5,443 nt of DNA from assembly GCA_032111745.1 (NCBI GenBank), contig JAULUH010000435.1:1-5443 (forward strand), given 5' to 3'. Made by a program: the position numbers and the translations under genes. Shown here piece after piece: positions 1-5,078 of this stretch. This DNA comes from JAULUH01 sp032111745. GTDB lineage: Bacteria; Chloroflexota; Anaerolineae; JAAEKA01. Under the pieces are notes generated by a model that saw only the letters and a list, made by a program, of their open reading frames with translations, had not been told where the DNA came from and searched no databases. The first letter of the stretch is position 1. Each line of letters opens with the position of its first letter.

Positions 1-1406
1 ACCTGGGCGGCGGCGTTCTGGGGGTCGTCGGCGGTGCCGATGACCATGGCGACCACCTCCAGGTCCGGGCGTTGGTGGAGGGCGGCGGCGATGGCGGGAG
101 CCAGCTCGCTGGCCGGGTCGGGGTGGGCGCCCTCGCCCAGCACCACGTCCAGCAGAATCAGGCCCACCGCGGGATCGGCGGCCTCCTGGCGCAGGCGGCG
201 CAGGCGCAGGTCGTTATCGAGCATCGGGTGTAGCCGGCCCTGGGTGAACTCGTCCTCGCCCAGGTCGAGGATGGTATGGGCCGTGCTGTGCAGGGGGTCG
301 GCCAGGGCCTGCTCGGGGTGCAGGGGCACGTTGGAGTAGAGGGGCGAGAGCGTGGCCTGCAGGCTGAGGACGGCCTCCACGGCCAGGGTGCCGCCGGAGA
401 AGAGACCGCGCAGGAAGCCAGGGAGGGGCGCGGCCGGCGCGGTGCCTGCGGGCGGCGGGGCGTGCTGCAGGAGGTCAACGGCCAGGGCCGCGGCGTCGTC
501 CAGGCCGACGGCGAAGTGCAGGGTGCCAAGCTGCCGGGCCGGGGGCGGGTAGCCGATGAAGTTGACCACCACGGGCTTGCCAGTGGATTGGGCGGCGCTG
601 AGCAGGGCTGTAGCCACGGCGGCGGCGGGCGGCTTGGAAACGAGCACGATGACCGCGGTCTGGGGGTCGCGGGCCAGCAGGTCCAAGGCCTGCAGGGCCG
701 CGATGCCGCCGACGTCGGCCTTCAGGTCGCGGCCGCCCGTGCCCAGGGCTTGGGACACGCCGGCGCCCAGCTCGTGGATGGCGCTGGTGACAGCCTGCAG
801 GCCGGTGCCGGCGGCGGCGACGATGCCGATGCGGCCGCGGCGGACGCGGTTGGCGAAGCCCAGCCCGACGCCGTTGACGATAGCGGTGCCGCAATCGGGG
901 CCCATGAGGAGGATGCCCTTCGCGCGGGCGACCTGCTTCAGCCGGATCTCGTCAGCAAGGTCGACGTTGTCGCTGTAGAGGAAGACGTGCCTGCCCAGGT
1001 CCAGCGCTTCCTCCGCCACGCCGGCGGCATAGCGCCCGGGGACCGAGACCAGCACCCAGTTGGCGTCGGGCAAGGCGGAGGCGGCCGCGCGCAGACTGCG
1101 CGGGCGGTAATCGGCGCTGGCGGCAGTGAGGCGCCGCGTGAGCAGGCTGTCGACCTGAGCCAGGGCGGCGGCGGCGGCCGATGCGCTGGCGGCCTTGACC
1201 ACGATCAGCAGGTCTTCGGGCTTGGCATCGATATCCGCCAGGGAGAAGCCGGTGGAGGCAAGGACGTCGCGGTTGGCGGGGGTGGCCATGACCACGGCGG
1301 CATCTTGCACGTCCGGCAGGGCGGCCAGGGAGCGCTGCAGCTGCATGAGCACTATGGAGTCGTAGTAGACCCCGCGGCGGACCTCGTGTTGGGTGGCGGC
1401 GGTCAT
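1..1406 (-). CDS. fdrA: FdrA-family acyl-CoA synthetase-like protein, C-terminus beyond left edge
   Basis: Reading the minus strand from ATG at 1406-1404 gives 468 codons without a stop, running off the left edge. The N-terminal half is an FdrA/succinyl-CoA-synthetase-alpha-like region: SVPGRYAAG near residue 120, then LLMGPDCGTAIVNGVGLGFA at about 165-184, IGIVAAAGTGLQ at 192-203 and GTGGRDL at 221-227. A Pro/Ala-rich linker (about 314-328) leads to a second CoA-ligase-like domain with FSGGTLAVEA at 335-344 and DVVLGEGAHPDPASELAPAI at about 419-438. FdrA proteins are usually about 500-550 residues, so perhaps 50-80 are missing. E. coli FdrA, with YlbE and YlbF, is linked to allantoin breakdown and reported to act in oxamate carbamoyl transfer; whether this protein has that reaction is inference. 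It overlaps the upstream cyclase stop by four bases (ATGA) and has no clear Shine-Dalgarno of its own, which suggests coupled translation. DUF1116, DUF2877 or carbamate kinase genes would be expected next to the left. Confidence 0.88.
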   Translation of the reverse strand, partial: MTAATQHEVRRGVYYDSIVLMQLQRSLAALPDVQDAAVVMATPANRDVLASTGFSLADIDAKPEDLLIVVKAASASAAAAALAQVDSLLTRRLTAASADYRPRSLRAAASALPDANWVLVSVPGRYAAGVAEEALDLGRHVFLYSDNVDLADEIRLKQVARAKGILLMGPDCGTAIVNGVGLGFANRVRRGRIGIVAAAGTGLQAVTSAIHELGAGVSQALGTGGRDLKADVGGIAALQALDLLARDPQTAVIVLVSKPPAAAVATALLSAAQSTGKPVVVNFIGYPPPARQLGTLHFAVGLDDAAALAVDLLQHAPPPAGTAPAAPLPGFLRGLFSGGTLAVEAVLSLQATLSPLYSNVPLHPEQALADPLHSTAHTILDLGEDEFTQGRLHPMLDNDLRLRRLRQEAADPAVGLILLDVVLGEGAHPDPASELAPAIAAALHQRPDLEVVAMVIGTADDPQNAAAQ

Positions 1407-2191
1407 GGCTCGTCGAGGAAGGCCACGGCCCGGCAGAAGGCGGCCTCACCGCCCTTGAAGAGCCAGGGAAAGGCGCCCAGGGTGAGCCGGCGGTTTTGCA
1501 GCTCCGGAGCGCTGATTCGTCCACCCAGGTTCTCGACGTGGATGCAGTCGTGGGGGAAGAGGGCATTGTGGGTGAGCTGGTAGGCCGAGTCCGGGAAGAG
1601 GGTATCCATGTTCTCGGCGCCGAACCTGGCCTCGGCGCGGGCGCGCACTTTTTGCCAGTGCTCGAGGCCGCCCCGGCCAAGGAAGCGGCCGATGGGCAGG
1701 TTCATGGGGTGATCGGTGGAGACCATGTCGACACCCCAGATGTGGATCTTCTTGGCCAGGAGCCAGTCGCAGATGCTGAAGTGAGGGCCGGGGTGGCGAT
1801 GGAGGTATTTTTCCTCGTCCGGCTCGGAGCCGAACTCGGCGTACCGGTGCCAGCCGGTGTGGATGAAGAGGATGTCGCCCTCGCGGACCTCAACCCGTTC
1901 CTCGATCATCTCGGGGGTGAACAGGGCCAGCTCATCCATGGCATCGCTGAGGTCCACGATAACGCCGGGTCCGTACAGCCAGTCCAGGGGGATTTGATCG
2001 ATGGTCTTGCCCCTGGTGACGAAGTGGCGGGGGGCGTCCAGGTGGGTGCCCATGTGGTTAGAGGTCTGGATATACTGGGCGTTGACGCCCTGTTCGGCCT
2101 TGCGCTTGATGTACTTGACCTCGAAGGGCGGGTAGAAGGGCCAGAAGGAGACGTCCTGGTTAAGGGGCTGGGAGAGGTCGTAGATCTTCAT
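1403..2191 (-). CDS. Cyclase-family metal-dependent hydrolase (kynurenine formamidase / isatin hydrolase-like)
   Basis: This 262-residue protein belongs to the PF04199 cyclase family. The metal-binding signature HxGTHxDxPxH is complete: H46, H50, D52 and H56 in HMGTHLDAPRHF. Other family landmarks are IYDLSQPL at 3-10, LFIHTGWHRY at 108-117, WGVDMVSTDHPMNLP at 152-166 and the closing HVENLGG at 218-224, whose E220 is probably also at the metal site. Members hydrolyse N-formyl groups, lactams or cyclic imides using Mn or Zn in the cytoplasm; there is no signal peptide or membrane segment. At 262 residues it is longer than KynB (about 210) and closer to the generic 'cyclase family' proteins, so kynurenine formamidase is not a safe call. 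The start is supported by AAAGGAG six bases upstream and by the family-typical N-terminus. It is the first gene of an operon with fdrA, driven by a strong candidate promoter. The substrate is unknown. Confidence 0.92.
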   Translation of the reverse strand: MKIYDLSQPLNQDVSFWPFYPPFEVKYIKRKAEQGVNAQYIQTSNHMGTHLDAPRHFVTRGKTIDQIPLDWLYGPGVIVDLSDAMDELALFTPEMIEERVEVREGDILFIHTGWHRYAEFGSEPDEEKYLHRHPGPHFSICDWLLAKKIHIWGVDMVSTDHPMNLPIGRFLGRGGLEHWQKVRARAEARFGAENMDTLFPDSAYQLTHNALFPHDCIHVENLGGRISAPELQNRRLTLGAFPWLFKGGEAAFCRAVAFLDEP

Positions 2192-2197
2192 GGCATA

Positions 2198-2204
2198 CTC
2201 CTTT
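2198..2204 (-). promoter_or_regulatory. Ribosome binding site of the cyclase gene
   Basis: On the minus strand AAAGGAG lies six bases before the ATG at 2191. It is the best Shine-Dalgarno match in the window and fixes the cyclase start. Confidence 0.8.
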
Positions 2205-2232
2205 GTAGATGGTGGGGCCGGGAATGAGGTGC

Positions 2233-2261
2233 ATTGTAGTATGGCTTGGGCTGCGGGTCAA
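2233..2261 (-). promoter_or_regulatory. Sigma70-type promoter for the cyclase-fdrA operon
   Basis: On the minus strand, TTGACC (2261-2256, five of six matches to TTGACA) and TACAAT (2238-2233, five of six to TATAAT) are separated by exactly 17 bases. Transcription should start near 2226, leaving a leader of about 35 bases that contains the AAAGGAG site. Motif quality, spacing and position agree, so this is a strong prediction for a GC-rich genome, though unproven. Confidence 0.65.
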
Positions 2262-2272
2262 GTGGATGGGAT

Positions 2273-2361
2273 GTTTGGAACACGAGGGCGCGGAGGGCGG
2301 GGCGTTTGGACCACGGAGACGCGAAGGGCCACGAAGGCGCGAAGCGCGAAGGGCACGAAGG
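2273..2361. repeat. Degenerate short-repeat block between the divergent promoters
   Basis: Two tandem copies of a 25-base unit starting GTTTGGA (2273-2297 and 2304-2328) match at 20 of 25 positions with a 31-base offset. Within and after them a heptamer-like RCGRRGG core recurs about eight times (starts at 2282, 2290, 2313, 2321, 2331, 2339, 2346, 2355), usually 7-10 bases apart. The purine-rich 'CACGGAGACGCGAAGGGC' style is familiar from dispersed intergenic repeats in many environmental bacterial genomes (recollection, not searched). It ends before either promoter, so it may be a neutral insertion. Its translations in several frames are spurious. Confidence 0.6.
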
Positions 2362-2436
2362 GGAGACGATATGACGGCGAGTGAAGCGACAGCGAATGAG
2401 ATTGCTCCGCTGCTGAGACCTTGCGATGGGGAGATG

Positions 2437-2453
2437 GGGCTTGTGAGAAGCCC
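2437..2453. promoter_or_regulatory. Perfect dyad GGGCTT-N5-AAGCCC, candidate operator
   Basis: GGGCTT (2437-2442) and AAGCCC (2448-2453) form a perfect 6-bp inverted repeat around GTGAG; two G-U pairs could extend it as RNA. No T-run follows, so it does not look like a terminator. Its centre at 2445 lies about 63 bases before the predicted amidase transcription start, a position typical of activator sites. No regulator gene is visible in the window. Confidence 0.3.
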
Positions 2454-2472
2454 TGAGGGTGTGAGTGTTGCC

Positions 2473-2501
2473 TTGCGGCGGTCAGGGGGCTGTGGTAGTA
2501 T
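2473..2501 (+). promoter_or_regulatory. Candidate extended -10 promoter for the amidase-NmrA operon
   Basis: TTGCGG (2473-2478) and TAGTAT (2496-2501) are 17 bases apart. TG one base before the -10 (2493-2494) makes an extended -10 element, which could offset the poor -35. Transcription would begin near 2508, giving a leader of about 53 bases before the ATG at 2561. It is clearly weaker than the opposing cyclase promoter and may need an activator. Confidence 0.45.
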
Positions 2502-2560
2502 GAAACCTGGTGCGGGCCTGGTCGATTCCTTCATCTTCCTATGGAACGGATGGCACTTCG

Positions 2561-3877
2561 ATGAACTCACAGACGTTGATCGCAGCGGCGCCGTTGGCGG
2601 CGACGGTGGCTTTGCTACGCAGTGGTGAGGTGGACCTGGGGGCCAGTATCGAGGCGATATGCGACCGGATCGAGGGGGTCGACCCGGAGGTGCAGGCGCT
2701 GCTGCCGGAGGCGGGGCGGCGGGAGCGACTGCGGGGGGAGGTGGCCGGGCTGGAACGGCGCTATCCGGAGCCGGATGGCCGGCCGGCGCTGTATGGCGCG
2801 CTGGTGGCGGTGAAGGACATCTTCCATGTGGATGGCTTTGTGACGAGGGCCGGGTCGGCGGTGCCGCCCGAGCTGTTTGCCGGGCCGGAGGCGGCTTGTG
2901 TGACGCGGCTGCGGGAGGCCGGGGCGCTGGTGGTGGGGAAGGCGGTAACGACGGAGTTCGCGTACTTCGAGCCGGGGCCGACGCGCAACCCGCACAACCT
3001 GGGGCATACGCCGGGCGGCTCCAGCAGCGGCTCGGCGGCTGCGGTGGCGGCGGGGCTGTGCCAGCTGGCGCTGGGCACGCAGACCATCGGCTCGGTGATC
3101 CGGCCGGCGGCCTTCTGTGGGGTGGTGGGGTTCAAGCCGAGCTTCGACCGCATCCCCAGCCAGGGCCTGGTGTATTTCTCGCGCAGCATGGACCACGTGG
3201 GGCTGTTCATGCAGGATGTGGCGGGGATGCGGCTGGCGGCCGGTGTTCTCTGCCGTGACTGGGAGGAGATGGCCCGGCCGACAGGACTCCCGGTGTTGGG
3301 CGTGCCGGCAGGCCCCTACCTGGAACAGGCGGAGCCGGAGGGGCTGGCTGCGTTCGAAGGGCAGCTGGAGCGGCTGGCGGCGGCCGGGGTGACGGTGCGG
3401 CGGGTGCCGGCGCTGGGGGAGATCGAGCGCATCAGCGCGGTGCACCGGCGCCTGATCTTCGCCGAGTTCGCCGATCAGCACGCCGACATATACCCTGGGC
3501 ATGGGGCGCTGTACCGGCCGCGCACGGTGGAGATCATCGAGATAGGGCAAAGGGTCACGGCAGAGGAGCGTGATGAGGCGCTGGCCAGCACCGGGCGGCT
3601 GCGGCGGGAGATGCAGGCGCTGATGGATGCCGAGGGAATCGACCTGTGGGCCTGCCCGGCGGCACCCGGCCCGGCGCCAGAGGGCATCCAGGCCACGGGC
3701 GATCCGGCCATGAACCTGCCCTGGACTCACGCCGGCATGCCGGCGGTCACGTTGCGGGCCGGGCGCGCGGCGAATGGATTGCCGCTGGGGCTGCAGCTGG
3801 TGGGCCGGTTCGGCGAGGATGAACAACTTCTGGCGTGGGCGGAGGGGTTGGACAAGCTGGGCGCACTGGGGGGATGA
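2561..3877 (+). CDS. Amidase-signature family hydrolase
   Basis: This 438-residue cytoplasmic enzyme hydrolyses an amide bond, releasing ammonia or an amine; the substrate is not evident. The amidase-signature triad is in place: catalytic K85 in LVAVKDIFHVDG, cis-serine S154 in GGSSSGSAAA (152-161) and nucleophile S178 in GTQTIGSVIRPAAFCGVVGF (172-191). The K-to-cis-Ser (69) and cis-Ser-to-Ser (24) spacings equal those of malonamidase E2. The C-terminal part closes with the usual MNLPWTHAGMPAVTLRAG (384-401) and GLPLGLQLVG (406-415). I176 occupies a position that is normally Gly or Ala in the oxyanion loop. ATG 2561 is preferred because MNSQTL leads directly into the family-like helix. An in-frame GTG at 2510 would add 17 unconvincing residues and lies at the predicted transcription start. 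The only Shine-Dalgarno-like sequence is a weak GGAACGGA ten bases upstream. The gene is first in an operon with the NmrA-like gene. The family also includes GatA and AtzE/AtzF-type enzymes; a GatA role is unlikely without GatB or GatC nearby. Confidence 0.92.
   Translation: MNSQTLIAAAPLAATVALLRSGEVDLGASIEAICDRIEGVDPEVQALLPEAGRRERLRGEVAGLERRYPEPDGRPALYGALVAVKDIFHVDGFVTRAGSAVPPELFAGPEAACVTRLREAGALVVGKAVTTEFAYFEPGPTRNPHNLGHTPGGSSSGSAAAVAAGLCQLALGTQTIGSVIRPAAFCGVVGFKPSFDRIPSQGLVYFSRSMDHVGLFMQDVAGMRLAAGVLCRDWEEMARPTGLPVLGVPAGPYLEQAEPEGLAAFEGQLERLAAAGVTVRRVPALGEIERISAVHRRLIFAEFADQHADIYPGHGALYRPRTVEIIEIGQRVTAEERDEALASTGRLRREMQALMDAEGIDLWACPAAPGPAPEGIQATGDPAMNLPWTHAGMPAVTLRAGRAANGLPLGLQLVGRFGEDEQLLAWAEGLDKLGALGG
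3868..3873 (+). promoter_or_regulatory. G-rich ribosome binding site of the NmrA-like gene, inside the amidase end
   Basis: Six G residues end five bases before the ATG at 3879 and lie within the last amidase codons. They could pair with the anti-Shine-Dalgarno and support the start chosen for the next gene; restart by ribosomes finishing the amidase is equally likely. Confidence 0.4.
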
Positions 3878-3878
3878 T

Positions 3879-4754
3879 ATGGATGTGTTCTCAACCCCGC
3901 CTTTGATCCTCGTCACCGGCGCGGCAGGGAAGACGGGACAAGCGGTGGTGGGCGCCTTGCGGGCCAGGGATGCCGCGGTCAGGGCGCTAGTGCGCCGGCC
4001 AGAACAGGTGGCGGGCATGCGCGACCTGGGGGTGGAGGATGTGGTAGTAGGAGACCTGATGGACGGGGACTGCCTGACCCGGGCGTGCAGCGGGGCCGGC
4101 AGCGTCTACCACATCTGCCCCAACATGGATCCGGACGAGGTCGACATCGGGGCGGGTGTGATCGAGGCCGCGCGGGCAGCGGGCGTGAGCCACTTTGTCT
4201 ACCACTCTGTGCTGCATCCCCAGACCGAGGGCATGCCCCATCACTGGCAGAAGATGCGGGTGGAGGAGCGACTGTTCCAGTCGGGCCTGCCGTTTACGAT
4301 TCTGCAGCCGGCGCCCTACATGCAGAACGTGCTGGCGTTCCGGGAGAGCATCGTGCAGGCGGGCGAGTATCCGGTGCCCTACTCCGCCGCGACGCGCCTC
4401 AGCCTGGTGGACCTGCTGGACGTGGGTGCCGCGGCCGCGACGGCGCTGCTGGAGCCGGGCCACCGGGAGGCGATCTACGAGTTGGTGGGCGAGCCAGCGC
4501 TTTCGCAGAGCGAGGTAGCAGCGCTGGTGGGCCGGCAGTTGGGCCGGATGGTGATGGTGCAGGAGATACCGTTGGGGGAATGGCGCGCAGCGGCAGAGAG
4601 CCGCGGCCTGGGCGGGTATCAGCTGGACAGTTTGATGCGCATGTTTCAGTACTACGAAGCGTATGGCCTGATCGGCAACCCCCATGTCCTGCGGTGGCTG
4701 CTGGGCAGAAGCCCGAGGGCATTTATTGACTTCGTGCGGCGGGAGTTTGGCTGA
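3879..4754 (+). CDS. NmrA-like NAD(P)-binding atypical SDR
   Basis: This 291-residue Rossmann-fold protein opens with beta-strand LILVTG and the dinucleotide-binding glycines G14, G17 and G20 in TGAAGKTG. ALVRRPEQ (36-43) and VVVGDLMD (55-62) follow, as in NmrA/HSCARG-type SDRs. The middle has VYHSVLHPQ (107-115), HHWQKMRVEERLFQSGLPFT (121-140) and ILQPAPYMQN (141-150). There is no classical YxxxK pair; K125 in the HHWQK stretch lies where NmrA-like proteins carry a similar residue. Relatives include redox sensors that bind NAD(P) without catalysis and real NAD(P)H oxidoreductases (quinone or azo reductases, isoflavone reductase-like enzymes), so the chemistry is open. It starts one base after the amidase TGA, which implies co-translation. 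An in-frame upstream ATG at 3774 is buried in the amidase and rejected. Signal peptides and membrane segments are absent. A role in reducing a pathway intermediate or sensing redox state is inference. Confidence 0.88.
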   Translation: MDVFSTPPLILVTGAAGKTGQAVVGALRARDAAVRALVRRPEQVAGMRDLGVEDVVVGDLMDGDCLTRACSGAGSVYHICPNMDPDEVDIGAGVIEAARAAGVSHFVYHSVLHPQTEGMPHHWQKMRVEERLFQSGLPFTILQPAPYMQNVLAFRESIVQAGEYPVPYSAATRLSLVDLLDVGAAAATALLEPGHREAIYELVGEPALSQSEVAALVGRQLGRMVMVQEIPLGEWRAAAESRGLGGYQLDSLMRMFQYYEAYGLIGNPHVLRWLLGRSPRAFIDFVRREFG

Positions 4755-4762
4755 GGGGGCGG

Positions 4763-4776
4763 GTGAACCTGTTCAC
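4763..4776. other. Perfect dyad GTGAAC-CT-GTTCAC after the NmrA-like gene
   Basis: A 6+2+6 perfect inverted repeat begins nine bases after the NmrA-like stop. The two-base loop and lack of a T-run argue against a classical intrinsic terminator, although it could act with the GC-rich repeats that follow. Its form also suits a protein-binding site. Confidence 0.35.
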
Positions 4777-4780
4777 GGAC

Positions 4781-4867
4781 CGGCTGAAGCCTCGACTCCG
4801 CCCCCGGAGCGGCTGAAGCCGTCACTACAAACGGGGCCCGGCTCAAGCCTCGACTCCGGCGGGGGAT
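4781..4867. repeat. Three tandem copies of a 29-nt-period REP-like repeat
   Basis: CGGCTGAAGCC or CGGCTCAAGCC recurs at 4781, 4810 and 4839, exactly 29 bases apart. Copies 1 and 3 match at 19 of the first 20 positions; copy 2 diverges after base 11 and reads GTCACTACAAACGG. Each core GGCT-GA-AGCC is self-complementary except in copy 3, which has CA. Between copies 1 and 2, CTCCG (4796-4800) can pair with CGGAG (4805-4809). The convergent position is typical of REP-type elements and could help stop transcription from both sides. Similarity to dispersed 'GGCTGAAGCC...CTACAAACG' repeats of other environmental genomes is from memory. Confidence 0.6.
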
Positions 4868-5078
4868 GCTCGCGACAGTTGAGCAAACTCCAGAACTCTT
4901 CAATGCCCGATCATCGCCGGAATCGGCCAGGCGGACAGCAGACAGGGCAGTCCTATCTATTCGAAGTTCAGCATGATTTCAGACATTGGGGTATCCACGG
5001 GGAGTATTATGCCACACGCCGGCCTGGGTTATGAACAAAAGGCATTGCGACCATGTGAGGTTCTGTCAGTGTTACTGC
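4868..5078. other. Convergent intergenic remainder, no confident gene
   Basis: This lower-GC stretch lies between the repeats and the end of the CoxE-like gene. A small plus-strand frame at 4903-5034 (43 codons, MPDHRRNRPGG... then SYLFEV) faintly recalls the N-terminus of REP-associated tyrosine transposases, typically YRRNRVPGGTYFFTV. It lacks the later catalytic regions, so at best it is a decayed fragment. I see no terminator with a T-run, no tRNA and no clear promoter here. Confidence 0.4.

Noticed and set aside
276..1583. Long plus-strand open frame of 435 codons
   Set aside because: It lies antisense to fdrA and the end of the cyclase, is low-complexity Gly/Ala/Val-rich, and shows no family motifs. 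GC-rich coding regions commonly leave such open antisense frames.
1496..2227. Plus-strand open frame of 243 codons
   Set aside because: It is antisense to the cyclase, whose opposite-strand translation has a complete metal-binding signature.
2245..2262. CTTG...CAAG inverted repeat over the cyclase -35 region
   Set aside because: Only four paired bases with a ten-base gap, which is expected by chance.
2160..2570. Minus-strand frame with LRALRASRLRG-type repeats
   Set aside because: This is the typical false protein produced by translating the purine-rich intergenic repeat block; it also overlaps the cyclase start and both promoters.
2209..2628. Plus-strand frame of 139 codons across the divergent intergenic region
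   Set aside because: Its composition reflects the repeats, it has no ribosome site, and it overlaps the amidase start in another frame.
2615..4018. Minus-strand open frame of 467 codons
   Set aside because: It is antisense to the amidase and rich in Arg, Pro, His and Gln, with no recognisable domain; the plus-strand amidase has its full catalytic triad.
3987..4685. Minus-strand frame of 232 codons
   Set aside because: It is antisense to the NmrA-like gene, His/Gln/Arg-rich and without motifs.
4781..4867. CRISPR array
   Set aside because: There are only three imperfect units with no spacer/repeat partition, and the 29-base period leaves no room for spacers.
5035..5078. Intrinsic terminator for the CoxE-like gene
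   Set aside because: A short T-run (CCTTTTG) appears on the minus strand, but no stable hairpin precedes it.
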